Shown here: piece by piece, positions 27,283-36,320 of the stretch
How the letters are laid out: each line of letters opens with the position of its first letter
Position numbering within the stretch: position 1 is the first letter of the stretch
Source: Terriglobia bacterium
GTDB lineage: Bacteria; Acidobacteriota; Terriglobia; Bryobacterales; UBA6623
Assembly: GCA_009841225.1 (NCBI GenBank)
Contig: VXMF01000055.1
Location: 62,001 to 126,000, forward strand
Reading direction: 5' to 3'
DNA length: 64,000 nt
Made by a program: the position numbers and the translations under genes
Notes under the pieces: generated by a model
The model's input: the letters and a program-made list of their open reading frames with translations, nothing else
Databases searched by the model: none
Told to the model about the DNA's origin: nothing

Positions 27283-27385
27283 GAGTTTGATCCTATGCGG
27301 TCGTTGACTGCGCACTCCCCAGTCTCGATCCTGATTCCGTGGGAGCTGTACCCACCTTAGCCGAAACAGGGTGGTCGATGGACCC

Positions 27386-28624
27386 CTACGGTGCCTTGAT
27401 GCTATAGGCGTAGAGCCGTTCTTGATCCCGCAGGTAGAGCTTGCCGTCGGAAATTACCGGAAGCGTCCAAGTGGGGTAGTCCCTGGAGCCGATCTCGAAG
27501 CGCGACACTTCGCGATACTCGCTTGGGTCAGGCTCCACTAGACCGACCACGCCGTCGTCCGAAAGGATGTAGAACCGACCGTCCGCATAGATCATCTGGC
27601 CCTTGCCGACCGAACGGTCGCGCCACGCTAGCTCGCCCGTCTCAAACTCCATCGCGGTAAGGATCCGGCCTGAGAACCCGTACAGGTGGTCATCGATCAG
27701 CACCGAACTGCTGTAGTGGTTCCTCATGTCCCTGTTGAAGTAGACCTCGGATGCGGTTGTCGAACCGCCTGTGCTCTCCAGCCGGAGCAATGCGCATCCC
27801 GTGCCGTACGAGGACGAGAAGAAGACCAAGTTGTCTCTCACAATCGGCGTGGCGACATTTGCTGTCGAGTTGGAGACCGGCATGTAGCGCCAGAGCAACT
27901 CGCCGTTGGAGGCCAACACCCCGACCGCTGCTTCGCCCGTGAAAAAGAGGTACTGGCGGACGCCGTCGATTTCCACGGCCACACCGGACGAATAGCCGGC
28001 CTCGTCACTCTGTGTTTTCCAAAGCTCCTTACCCGTCGCTTTGTCTAGCGCGACAATCGATGCCCCGCGGCCTCCGGCGTTGACAATGATCCGGTTTCCG
28101 TCAATTAGGGGGGATTCGCTGATGCCCCAGTTAATGTTCCGCGCCCCATATGTCTTGAGCAGGTGCTTCTCCCAGATCTTGGCACCGGTCGTGGCATCGG
28201 CGCAGATCAAGTTACCGTCTCCCCCTAGCGCGTAGACTCGGCCATCGTCGACTGTCGGAGTCCCGCGAGGACCGCCGCCGCGTCGATTGGAGTACGGCTT
28301 TCCGTGCTCGGTTTCCCAGACGGTCTCGCCTGTCTCGGCGTCTAGGGCGATCAAGAACTGCTTGCCGTTCTTGACGCCTTGAGTGAAGAGCGTGCCGCTA
28401 TTGACAGCAAGGGAAGAATAGCCCGCCCCGAGCGATTCGACCTGCCAGACCTGCTTGGGACCGGATTCCGGCCAAACAGCAAGCAATCCAGTCTCAGAAG
28501 ACTTGCCGTCACGATTGGGGCCGAGCCATTGATTCCACTCCGCCGAAGTGAGTGGCAGCAGCACGAAGGATAGGAAGGCGCCAGCTATACACATGGCGCC
28601 CCGGAGCGTTGCAGGACTTTGCAT
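27386..28624 (-). CDS. Secreted PQQ-type (pyrrolo-quinoline quinone-like) beta-propeller protein
   Basis: 412 residues with a signal peptide (GAFLSFVLLPLTSAEW). Repeating blades of the form ALDAETGETVWETEHG, ADATTGAKIWEKHLL and ALDKATGKELWKTQ are the classic PQQ/YVTN-like outer-strand motifs. The opening NQWLGPNRDGKSSETGLL is the hallmark of the PQQ-like proteins common in Planctomycetota and Acidobacteriota. Quinone-binding residues cannot be confirmed, and most members are thought to be scaffolds or lack known activity. Bases 28625-28902 upstream contain no recognisable gene. Confidence 0.85.
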   Translation of the reverse strand: MQSPATLRGAMCIAGAFLSFVLLPLTSAEWNQWLGPNRDGKSSETGLLAVWPESGPKQVWQVESLGAGYSSLAVNSGTLFTQGVKNGKQFLIALDAETGETVWETEHGKPYSNRRGGGPRGTPTVDDGRVYALGGDGNLICADATTGAKIWEKHLLKTYGARNINWGISESPLIDGNRIIVNAGGRGASIVALDKATGKELWKTQSDEAGYSSGVAVEIDGVRQYLFFTGEAAVGVLASNGELLWRYMPVSNSTANVATPIVRDNLVFFSSSYGTGCALLRLESTGGSTTASEVYFNRDMRNHYSSSVLIDDHLYGFSGRILTAMEFETGELAWRDRSVGKGQMIYADGRFYILSDDGVVGLVEPDPSEYREVSRFEIGSRDYPTWTLPVISDGKLYLRDQERLYAYSIKAP

Positions 28625-28902
28625 GAAGGCGGTGCTCTCGCGACAGCGGCAGCGTTAAGACTCGGTTCTCATTATGGCAAGGCGTCGCCGCGCTTGGAGG
28701 TGGAACGAGCATCGGAGCGATTCGAGTCGTGGAAACCGCATTGCTGTCGCGTCGCTACGGGCAACGGTTGCAGCGCTTCGTGAGAGAGTCGGAGCACTGC
28801 AGTTTCGTGGATCGCAGCATTTCGGGTGATCCACATTGCAATGGGTTTGGGTCCTAGCCCCAACAGAGAAGGATCGCGGCCAAAGTAGTTGTCGCCGCGC
28901 AC

Positions 28903-31845
28903 TCAATCCACGTATAGGAACTCATTCGAGCTGATCAACATATGCGCAAGGCTCTCGACAGACTCTGCGAGTGCCTGTTCGATAGGTGTATCAGCGCGGA
29001 CATACAGCGTCTGCTGACTCTCCAGATGATCCCGAGCTAGGGCAAGCTCTTCGCTGCTGGGTTCCCTTGTGAGGATTGCACTGTACGCCGCGCGGGCAAG
29101 CGTCTCGAGACCGGTCGGGCGTCCGATGTGGGAGTCTATGATCCGCCTCGTGACCGCCGCGGCATTCTCCATAACAAAGTTACTATTTAACATGGTTAGC
29201 GATTGCAGCGGTGTCGCGGATGGCGCGCGCCGGGTGCAAGTGGTGTCGATATTCGGAAAGTCGAACGTACCCATGAACGTCAGCGACCATGAGCGGCGAG
29301 CCGTCAGGTAGACGCTGCGCCGGAGCGCCCCCTCCGTGACGGCAACTTGCAAACCGTCAGGGTGGTGGTCCAACTCGACGGGCGGTCCTCCTAGAGAGTC
29401 GTCAAGCTTGCCGCTCACGGCGAGAATCGAGTCGCGAAGCGCCTCGGCCTCCAGCCTTCGCAACGGCATCCTCCAAAGCAACCGATTGTCGGGATCCTCG
29501 ATGGCGGCCCGCTCGCCAGCTGAGTTGGCGCCGCGGCTCGATGACTGCCTATAGGCGGTCGAGAGCATGATTAACTTGTGCAGGCGCTTGATCTTCCACC
29601 CGTGCTTGACGAAATCGACAGCCAGCCAGTCCAGCAGTTCCGGATGAGAGGGTGGCGATCCGTTGGAGCCGAAGTTGTCTGGTGTCGCCACGATGCCAGT
29701 GCCAAAATGATGCTGCCAGATTCGGTTCACGATGACCCTAGCCGTGAGAGGATGATCGGGATCGGTCAACCACTCGGCCAGCGCAAGACGGTACCCCGTG
29801 GTCTCCCCTGCCCGGTTCGGCGAAGGCGTTGCGAGACACGTCTCATCGTCACTGCAGAGGACTGACAGAAAGCCCGGTTTGACGGTCGGTCCGGGCGACT
29901 CGACGCTGCCGCGCTGGAGAAGCCGGATGGTTGGGAGCGACTCGCCGTCCCAAAGGGCTTGAATGGGTTCCAGTTCGGTCCGGTTGCTGGTCCATTCCCC
30001 GATTTCCTGACGAATCCGTCCTAAGCGCTCCTTGTCTTCAGGGGATGCCTCGCCTAGGATCTCTTCGTCGCTGATCTCGACTGTCGAGCCGTACTTCTTG
30101 ACAAGGTCCGTTTGGGCCTCGTCGCGATCTTTCGCATCAGCGGCGAATGCGATTCGGAAGTCCTGCCGATCCGCGCTCGGCACTGCCTGAATCTTGGACT
30201 CAAACAGCGCGTCTCGGTATGGCTGGCTGATTTCGTCAATCTGACCCATCATGCCTTTGACCTTGGCGTCGATGGCGCTGTTGCGTTTGTCGATGTGTTC
30301 CTTCTCGGCCGGGGAAACCGTGTACAGCAGGCGGTTCTTCGGCTGAATCCAGTCTGACGGGTTATAGGCCGCTGAGAGCAGGGCCAAGAAGCGGTAGTAG
30401 TCTCGCTGGGGGATTGGATCGTACTTGTGGCTATGACAGCGTGCGCACGAGAGAGTCAGTCCGACCGCGCTGCGAGACACTTTATCGATGAGTGCAAACA
30501 GTGTGTCGTAGCGGTCGGCAGGCCGGTCCGAGATGTCCTCGTCGGTCGCATCGAGAACCGTTCGCAAGTAGCTGGTCGCGATCAGTGTCTCGAGCATCTC
30601 AGGCGAGAACTGCTCGGCATTGCGCCAATCGTGGAGTTCGTCTCCAGCTAGCTGCTCGATGAGAAAGCGGTCCCAAGGCTTATCCGCGTTGAACGAGTCA
30701 ATGACATAGTCCCTGTACCGCCACATCCCGGGTGACAAGCTGACCTGGTCAGCCCGGTAGTCCTTGCCCTTGGTATCGACGTACCCGGCCGCGTCAAGCC
30801 AGAAACGTCCCCAGCGTTGACCGTAGAGAGGAGACTCCAGCAATCGGTCGAGCAGTCTCGCGTAGGCGTCGGGCCGCTCATCCGCAAGAAACTCTGCCGC
30901 CTGCTCGGGAGTTGGGGGCAGGCCCCAGAGATTGAAGTAGGCGCGTCGCAGGAGCGTCTGTCGCGGTGCCTCAGTTGAGTAGGTGAGTCCGCGCTGCTCG
31001 AGTTCTGCGAGCAGGAAGGCATCGACGGGCGTTCGGACTGCGCTGGCCCCGTCGACTCTTGGCGGGGCTGATGCGAGTGGTGCCTGGAAGGCCCAGTACT
31101 GACGGTCGGATGCAGTCACAGGTGGTGCTTCCGATTCGGTGAAGGCACGGTCGAGCGGGTTTCCGACATCGACGTAGTCGGCGAACTCGCCTTCGTCGAT
31201 CCAATCTCGTATGAGTTCGATCTCGGCGTCGTTCAAGGGCGCACTCGCTCCCTCAGGAGGCATCACTCCATTCACCAATTGGCGGACGAGGACGCTCTTT
31301 TCCGAGAAGCCCTCAAGCACAACCGGGCCGTTCTGGCCGCCGCGCAGGGTCGAGGCCAGCGTATTCAGGTCCAGACCGGATTGAGGGGAGTTCCCGCCGT
31401 GGCAGGAGACGCAGCGCTCGTTCAGCAGCGGTTGAATTTCCCGTTCGAATCGAGCGATTTGCAGTCGCGCCTGCTCGGGCAGGCCATCGCCCCGCTCTGA
31501 GCGAGCGCCTGCTTCGATCCAACGTCGGATCGTTTCGACGTTAGCCTCCGGAACTTGGCTCTTGAAGGCCTTCGGAGGCATCTTGCCTTGCGAAACTTTC
31601 TGGTAGAGCAGGCTCTCGTCGGGAGATCCCCTCCTGACCACAGGGCCATTGAATCCTCCGCGCAAGACAGTTCGAGCCGTCCGAAGATCGACACCTTGTT
31701 CCGGGGAGCTCTTGCCGTGACACGTCAGGCAGTACGTTGAGAGGATCGGTTGGACGTCTTTCTCGAAGATCGGAACATCATCCGCTGTGGCTGCGCCGCT
31801 TGTGGCGGCCGCGGCCAGAAGGCTGACCAGCACACGAGCATTCAT
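28903..31845 (-). CDS. PSCyt1(x2)-DUF1549-DUF1553 haem protein, pair 2
   Basis: 980 residues with a signal peptide (VLVSLLAAAATSGAATA). Two tandem PSCyt1 domains carry CLTCHGKSSPEQG and CVSCHGGNSPQSG, each followed by a LRGGxNGPVV block; DUF1549 follows with a third haem motif, CARCHSHKYDP; DUF1553 ends the protein (VNRIWQQHFGTGIVATPDNF, ATPLQSLTMLNSNFV). There is no inserted LamG domain. The ATG overlaps the stop of the upstream DUF1501 gene by four bases (31842-31845), so in this pair the DUF1501 gene comes first. Function unknown; exported and probably haem-bearing. Confidence 0.9.
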   Translation of the reverse strand: MNARVLVSLLAAAATSGAATADDVPIFEKDVQPILSTYCLTCHGKSSPEQGVDLRTARTVLRGGFNGPVVRRGSPDESLLYQKVSQGKMPPKAFKSQVPEANVETIRRWIEAGARSERGDGLPEQARLQIARFEREIQPLLNERCVSCHGGNSPQSGLDLNTLASTLRGGQNGPVVLEGFSEKSVLVRQLVNGVMPPEGASAPLNDAEIELIRDWIDEGEFADYVDVGNPLDRAFTESEAPPVTASDRQYWAFQAPLASAPPRVDGASAVRTPVDAFLLAELEQRGLTYSTEAPRQTLLRRAYFNLWGLPPTPEQAAEFLADERPDAYARLLDRLLESPLYGQRWGRFWLDAAGYVDTKGKDYRADQVSLSPGMWRYRDYVIDSFNADKPWDRFLIEQLAGDELHDWRNAEQFSPEMLETLIATSYLRTVLDATDEDISDRPADRYDTLFALIDKVSRSAVGLTLSCARCHSHKYDPIPQRDYYRFLALLSAAYNPSDWIQPKNRLLYTVSPAEKEHIDKRNSAIDAKVKGMMGQIDEISQPYRDALFESKIQAVPSADRQDFRIAFAADAKDRDEAQTDLVKKYGSTVEISDEEILGEASPEDKERLGRIRQEIGEWTSNRTELEPIQALWDGESLPTIRLLQRGSVESPGPTVKPGFLSVLCSDDETCLATPSPNRAGETTGYRLALAEWLTDPDHPLTARVIVNRIWQHHFGTGIVATPDNFGSNGSPPSHPELLDWLAVDFVKHGWKIKRLHKLIMLSTAYRQSSSRGANSAGERAAIEDPDNRLLWRMPLRRLEAEALRDSILAVSGKLDDSLGGPPVELDHHPDGLQVAVTEGALRRSVYLTARRSWSLTFMGTFDFPNIDTTCTRRAPSATPLQSLTMLNSNFVMENAAAVTRRIIDSHIGRPTGLETLARAAYSAILTREPSSEELALARDHLESQQTLYVRADTPIEQALAESVESLAHMLISSNEFLYVD

Positions 31846-33284
31846 GCCGCATGAACCTCGTTGTCCAACAAGTCCCCTATAACTCGGGCTCCTGTGACAG
31901 TGACGTCTGCGGGAGTTTCCAACCGCCCTGCGTGCGGGTAGGTCGTCCTGCGATGGTCGAGACCAAGTTGGTGCAATACCGTCGCATGCATCTCGGGGAC
32001 GCTAACGCGATCAACGACGGACCGATAGCCGAAGTCATCCGTCTGGCCATAGATCCGGCCGGGCTTGAAGCCGCCGCCGGCGAACCAGATGGTGAACGCA
32101 TTGCGGTTGTGATCACGGCCGTCGTCGCGCTGCGTAGTTGGCAAGCGGCCGAACTCGCCAGCCCACATCACGATGGTTTCGTCGAGCATGCCCCTTGCGT
32201 CGAGGTCCTTTACGAGCGCAGCGGCCCCCTGATCGGTCTCGGCTGCGATCTTGAGCATCCGCTCCTCAAGCTTGTCGTGGTGGTCCCAAGGCTGGCCCGG
32301 GCTGGTCGTCACTTGAACGAACCGCACCCCGGCCTCGACGAGTCTCCTCGCCATCAGGCAGCGCAGCCCGTATGGACCGCGAATCTCATCGTCTACCCCA
32401 TACAGCTTCTTGGTTTCCGGCGATTCGCCTGCTATGTCGAGGACATCCATGGCCTCGACCTGCATCCGGGCAGCCAGCTCGAAATTCCTGATGCGAGACT
32501 CGAGTTCGGTCTCGCCGGGCCGAGCGTCAAGGTGAAGCTTGTTGATGCGGGCCAAGTATTCCAAGCCCTGTTCCTGCACGCCTGGCGGCTTCTGCTCGGC
32601 TGGCTTGAGGTGGTGGACGGGCGATCCGCTCATGTTGAACTCGATGCCCTGATAGAGCGCAGGCAAGAAGCCGTTGGCCCAAAGCTGCCTGCCCCCGATC
32701 GTGTACCCCTTTGGATCGCGCAAGACCACGTACGCGGGCAGGTTCTGGTTTTCCGTGCCGAGTGCGTAGCTGATCCAGGCGCCCATGGCCGGTCGACCCG
32801 CGAAGATCTTGCAGGTCAGCAGCATGTTCAAGCCCTCGGAGTGGTTGTTGTGCTCGGTGTGCATCGAGCGGATGAAACAGAGCTTGTCAACGATTTCGGC
32901 TTGGTGCGGCAAGGCTTCTGAAATGTCCATCCCGCACTCCCCCCGCTGTTGAAATTCGAAGGGCGTAGGCAGCAATGTGTTTGTGTTTCCGGGCTGGTGG
33001 ATTTCAACTCCGTCTGGGTGGGGCTGGCCGGCGTATTTGGCGAGCATGGGCTTCGGGTCGAACAGATCCATCTGGCTGGGACCGCCGTTCTGGACCAGTT
33101 GGATGACGGACTTTGCCCGACCGGGAAAGTGGCCCTTGCGGGCGCGCAGGTCGTTGTAGATCGTCACCGGCGCGGCTTCGGAAGTGCGAGCCAACAGGTG
33201 CGAGAGCGCAATTTGGCCGAAGCCCAGTGAACTCAGTCCAAGGAGTTCACGCCGCGTCATTGGCAGCCCGGCCCAATTGAGCAT
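31842..33284 (-). CDS. DUF1501 protein, pair 2
   Basis: 480 residues, or 472 if translation begins at the ATG at 33260 which starts the Tat-like MTRRELLGLSSLGFG. Family blocks are complete: VIQLVQNGGPSQMDLFDPKP, IRSMHTEHNNHSEGLNML, MGAWISYALGT, MARRLVEAGVRFVQV, WAGEFGRLPTTQ and GRDHNRNAFTIWFAGGG. It is the upstream partner of the double-cytochrome DUF1549/DUF1553 gene, coupled by an ATGA overlap. Neither start has a good Shine-Dalgarno. The gene is divergent from the vapB module. Confidence 0.9.
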   Translation of the reverse strand: MLNWAGLPMTRRELLGLSSLGFGQIALSHLLARTSEAAPVTIYNDLRARKGHFPGRAKSVIQLVQNGGPSQMDLFDPKPMLAKYAGQPHPDGVEIHQPGNTNTLLPTPFEFQQRGECGMDISEALPHQAEIVDKLCFIRSMHTEHNNHSEGLNMLLTCKIFAGRPAMGAWISYALGTENQNLPAYVVLRDPKGYTIGGRQLWANGFLPALYQGIEFNMSGSPVHHLKPAEQKPPGVQEQGLEYLARINKLHLDARPGETELESRIRNFELAARMQVEAMDVLDIAGESPETKKLYGVDDEIRGPYGLRCLMARRLVEAGVRFVQVTTSPGQPWDHHDKLEERMLKIAAETDQGAAALVKDLDARGMLDETIVMWAGEFGRLPTTQRDDGRDHNRNAFTIWFAGGGFKPGRIYGQTDDFGYRSVVDRVSVPEMHATVLHQLGLDHRRTTYPHAGRLETPADVTVTGARVIGDLLDNEVHAA

Positions 33285-33478
33285 GGGTTGTCCGTTAGGT
33301 TAGGCCAAACGGCGCGAGCGTGCAATCAACTCACCTTGTGAGTCTTCCTCTCTCCGTCTGCGATGCCTGCTGATTTCTGAACGTGAGGGAGCGAAAACAT
33401 CGAGCAAGGAGCAGGTAGCGAGTGGCCAAGGCACATCGCAGAGGGAAGCATGACGCCATTCAGTGGACGGAGCTGGAA

Positions 33479-33530
33479 CTTGGAATCCAAGCGCGCATAG
33501 ATGGGATTCCAATTGAGTCAATATTGGAAT
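33479..33530 (+). promoter_or_regulatory. Operator of the vapB module: repeated TTGGAAT half-sites
   Basis: ATTCCAAT (33506-33513) and ATTGGAAT (33523-33530) form a perfect 8-bp inverted repeat with a 9-base spacer that ends exactly at the vapB ATG. A second palindrome, CTTGGAATCCAAG, lies at 33479-33491 and shares the TTGGAAT half-site. This is the layout expected for autorepression by an RHH antitoxin. No clear -10/-35 pair was identified between them. Confidence 0.65.
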
Positions 33531-33734
33531 ATGAAAACCACTGTTGATATTCCTGAAGACGAGCTTGCAGATGCGATCAAGTTCACGAAGGCAAGGACGA
33601 AACGCGAAGCCGTAGTCCATGCCATCAAGGACTTCAACCACCGCATGCGGATGGCGGAACTCACGCGGTACTCCGGCACCTGTGCCGACTTGATCGCGCC
33701 GCGAGAACTCCAGGCCCTTCGTCGGAGAAGGTAG
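33531..33734 (+). CDS. vapB: VapB-type antitoxin, toxin partner truncated
   Basis: 67 residues from the ATG at 33531. MKTTVDIPEDELADAIKFTK followed by ARTKREAVVHAIKDFNHR is the well known VapB (DUF2191-type) ribbon-helix-helix, and the C-terminal MAELTRYSGT...LIAPRELQALRRRR matches the toxin-binding tail. An inverted-repeat operator abuts the start codon. The vapC that begins four bases after its stop is cut off after about 34 codons by a tRNA-Ser gene, leaving an apparently intact antitoxin without its toxin. Confidence 0.85.
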   Translation: MKTTVDIPEDELADAIKFTKARTKREAVVHAIKDFNHRMRMAELTRYSGTCADLIAPRELQALRRRR

Positions 33735-33738
33735 TTCT

Positions 33739-33846
33739 GTGGTCCTCGTCGATACTTCCTCGTGGATTCACACGGTTAGCCCAACTGGCGATCAAGCTGT
33801 CCGCTCTCGTGCCGGGGCTGCCCTGACCTCGGGCCCCAAGATATCG
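33739..33846 (+). pseudogene. vapC 5' remnant truncated at the tRNA-Ser gene
   Basis: From a GTG at 33739 the frame reads VVLVDTSSWIHTVSPTGDQA and on to GAALTSGPK, the opening of a PIN-domain toxin including the first catalytic Asp. After 34-36 codons homology stops exactly where the tRNA-Ser 3' CCA begins (33847), and the frame ends at TAG 33877-33879 inside the tRNA. The remaining three acidic residues and most of the fold are missing, so it cannot be active. Confidence 0.75.
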
Positions 33847-33940
<94 letters not shown>

Positions 33941-34308
33941 GCGATTCGCCGTGACGCGCTTATCATAGCAGGCCCCCCCGAGCGAGCGTGGCTCACCCCA
34001 CGGGACCGCTAACGCAGGGGCACATACTTCGCCGACTTGGAGCCATCAGGCAAGGGCCCGTGAGCGGCGGCTTCACTGGGGTACCATGGGTTGCGGTCGT
34101 TGGGCACAGCGGACACTTTCTACATTGCCGTCATCGTGCTGCTGCCAGAAGAAGCCCTGATTCGACCACCTGTATTGGCCGCGTGGAGCATTGTGATTCC
34201 AGCGAATGCACCGAACTCACGCATTTCTGCGAACGGCACGGCCGGCGTGCGTGGTTCGACAACCATCGGCAAAAAGCCAACCAGAAAATAGGAGCGGGAG
34301 ACTCTCAA
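33941..34308. other. Intergenic region upstream of the sulfatase
   Basis: 368 bases between the 5' end of the tRNA-Ser and the sulfatase start. The sulfatase frame is open back to 33988 but lacks a signal sequence or homology there. Promoters for the tRNA (minus) and the sulfatase (plus) must lie here; none is clear-cut. GGAG occurs twice at 34291-34300, serving as Shine-Dalgarno. Confidence 0.4.
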
Positions 34309-36114
34309 ATGCAATCCAGATCATCGCTTCGCCTCCATCGCTACGGCGTCCCCGCCATCGCGCTGGCATCTGCCGCACTCATCACCCTCACGGGATGTGG
34401 CGGCTCCGGGGATCCAGGTCAGGCCGGCCCGAACGTCATCGTCATCCTCACCGATGACCAGGGATACGGCGATCTGTCGGCCCATGGCAATCCGATCTTG
34501 AAGACCCCGCACCTTGACAAGCTCCATGGCGAGAGCGTGCGCTTCGGAGACTTTCACGTGGCGTCGGTTTGCACCCCAACCCGCGGGGAACTCATGACCG
34601 GTCTCTACTCACTGCGCAACAAGGCCGGCATGGTCCCCGCAGGCCGCAACCTCATGCGTCGCGACGTTTCAACGATGCCGGAGGCGTTCGCCGCCGGCGG
34701 CTATGCGACAGGCCTGTTCGGCAAGTGGCACCTCGGCGACACCTATCCGCACCGCCCGCTCGATCGAGGCTTCCAGCGCGCCGTCTGGCACAAAGGGTGG
34801 GGACTGGCCTCGGAGATCGAGTACGACAACGACTACTACTACACTCGCTACCTTGACCAGACCGAGGTCCGCTTTTCGGACCGCTTCTGTACCAACCTGT
34901 GGTTCGACAAGGCCATGGAGTGGATGGGCGAGCAGGCTGGGACTGGGCAACCGTTCTTCGCTTACATTTCGCTGAACACGCCCCACTACCCGTTCCACTC
35001 CCTAGGCAAGGACTTCGCGCCGTATGGGGACAAAGTCGACGACCCTCTCCTGGCGCACTTCTTCGGCCTCATCAAGAACATCGACGAGAACTTCGCTCGC
35101 CTCGACGCCTGGCTTGCAGAAACTGGCATCCAAGACAACACGCTGGTCGTGCTGATGAACGACAACGGCACGGCGAAGGGAGAGACCGTGTTCAACGCCG
35201 GCATGCGCGGGAAGAAAGGCAGCCCTTACGAGGGCGGCCACCGTGCCATCTGCTTCGTCCGCTGGCCGGACGGGGGTCTTGGCGAGCCCCGCACGATCGG
35301 CTACCCGGCTCAAGTGACGGACATCTTCCCCACTTTGGCCGACTTGGCGGGCCTCGATCCGCCCGATTCCGAGACCCTCGATGGCAACAGCCTCGCACCG
35401 CTGCTGACCGGCGAAGTGGATCGCGGCCCGGACCGCAAGTTCATCGTGCAGTACGGGGGCAGGCACAGACCGGCGAAGTACGCCGAGAGCACGGTCGTCT
35501 GGAACCAGTGGCGGCTCGTGGAAGGCACTGAGTTGTATGACCTCAGCAGCGATCCCGGGCAAGCCTCGGACATCGCGGAAGAACACCCCGATATAGTCCG
35601 CGAGATGCAGGCCCACTACGACAAGTACTGGGCTGAGATCGAGGCCTCGGTCGAAGAAGTCGAGCCGCTCTTCATACGCGCCGAGCCGGGCACGTTTACC
35701 GACCTGACCTCCAACAGTTGGATCGAGGTGGATTGCGACAATCGCGAGCGGACGGCCAATGCCTGCGGCCCGCCGCGCGGCGGGCCCTGGCAGATCGAAG
35801 TCGAGAAGGCTGGCCAGTACGACGTCGAACTGAGCCGATGGCCGTTCCACTTGGATCGCGACCTGACCGTGGAGGGTCCCGGCGCCACGATCGGCGGCAT
35901 GCTCATCGAGCGCGGCGTGGCGCTTCCGATCGCCTCGGCCAGCGCGAGCGTGAACGGCCAGCGGCACGTCACTGCGAATGCCGAAGAAGGAGCGTCGTCG
36001 ATCCGCTTTGAACTGACGTTCGAGCAGGGCCGCAATACGCTGCAGGGTTGGTTCAGCGACCAATCTGGGAAAGACTTGGCGGGCGCGTACTACGGTCGGA
36101 TCAGCGCCAGGTAG
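34309..36114 (+). CDS. Type I sulfatase, lipoprotein, with C-terminal extension
   Basis: 601 residues from the ATG at 34309 with a GGAGCGGGAG ribosome site. The signal ends in a lipobox (LITLTGC, Cys30). The catalytic CTPTR motif at Cys88, the residue converted to formylglycine, and the metal-binding Asp pair in VILTDDQGYGDLS are present, as are FGKWHLGD and LMNDNGT. Residues about 480-601 form a beta-rich extension (GPWQIEVEKAGQYDVELSRW) usual for arylsulfatase-like enzymes of this group. It probably removes sulfate esters from glycans. No sulfatase-maturation enzyme lies in the window. It precedes the third DUF1553/DUF1501 pair on the same strand. Confidence 0.9.
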   Translation: MQSRSSLRLHRYGVPAIALASAALITLTGCGGSGDPGQAGPNVIVILTDDQGYGDLSAHGNPILKTPHLDKLHGESVRFGDFHVASVCTPTRGELMTGLYSLRNKAGMVPAGRNLMRRDVSTMPEAFAAGGYATGLFGKWHLGDTYPHRPLDRGFQRAVWHKGWGLASEIEYDNDYYYTRYLDQTEVRFSDRFCTNLWFDKAMEWMGEQAGTGQPFFAYISLNTPHYPFHSLGKDFAPYGDKVDDPLLAHFFGLIKNIDENFARLDAWLAETGIQDNTLVVLMNDNGTAKGETVFNAGMRGKKGSPYEGGHRAICFVRWPDGGLGEPRTIGYPAQVTDIFPTLADLAGLDPPDSETLDGNSLAPLLTGEVDRGPDRKFIVQYGGRHRPAKYAESTVVWNQWRLVEGTELYDLSSDPGQASDIAEEHPDIVREMQAHYDKYWAEIEASVEEVEPLFIRAEPGTFTDLTSNSWIEVDCDNRERTANACGPPRGGPWQIEVEKAGQYDVELSRWPFHLDRDLTVEGPGATIGGMLIERGVALPIASASASVNGQRHVTANAEEGASSIRFELTFEQGRNTLQGWFSDQSGKDLAGAYYGRISAR

Positions 36115-36320
36115 GCGGCTCGCGTCGGGCGCTGTTGGTATGCGGCCGAATCGCCGGCCCATATTGACTGGGACGAGCGATTCGTCGTACAGTGCGATTG
36201 ACCCGACCGCGCAACCGCCCGACCAGGAGACGCCCCGCTCAGGCCTGTGCTCATGCAGTGCAAGGCTCGATCAGTCTGGCCCCTGCGGTACGCGGAGGAC
36301 GATTTCGCAGGGCCCGCCCG

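Noticed and set aside
31851-32921. Open frame of 356 codons opposite the DUF1501 gene of pair 2
   Set aside because: Antisense shadow without motifs; the minus-strand gene shows full family blocks.
35002-36162. Long open frame of 386 codons on the minus strand
   Set aside because: It lies opposite the sulfatase gene, has no family motif, and arises from the high third-position GC of the real gene.
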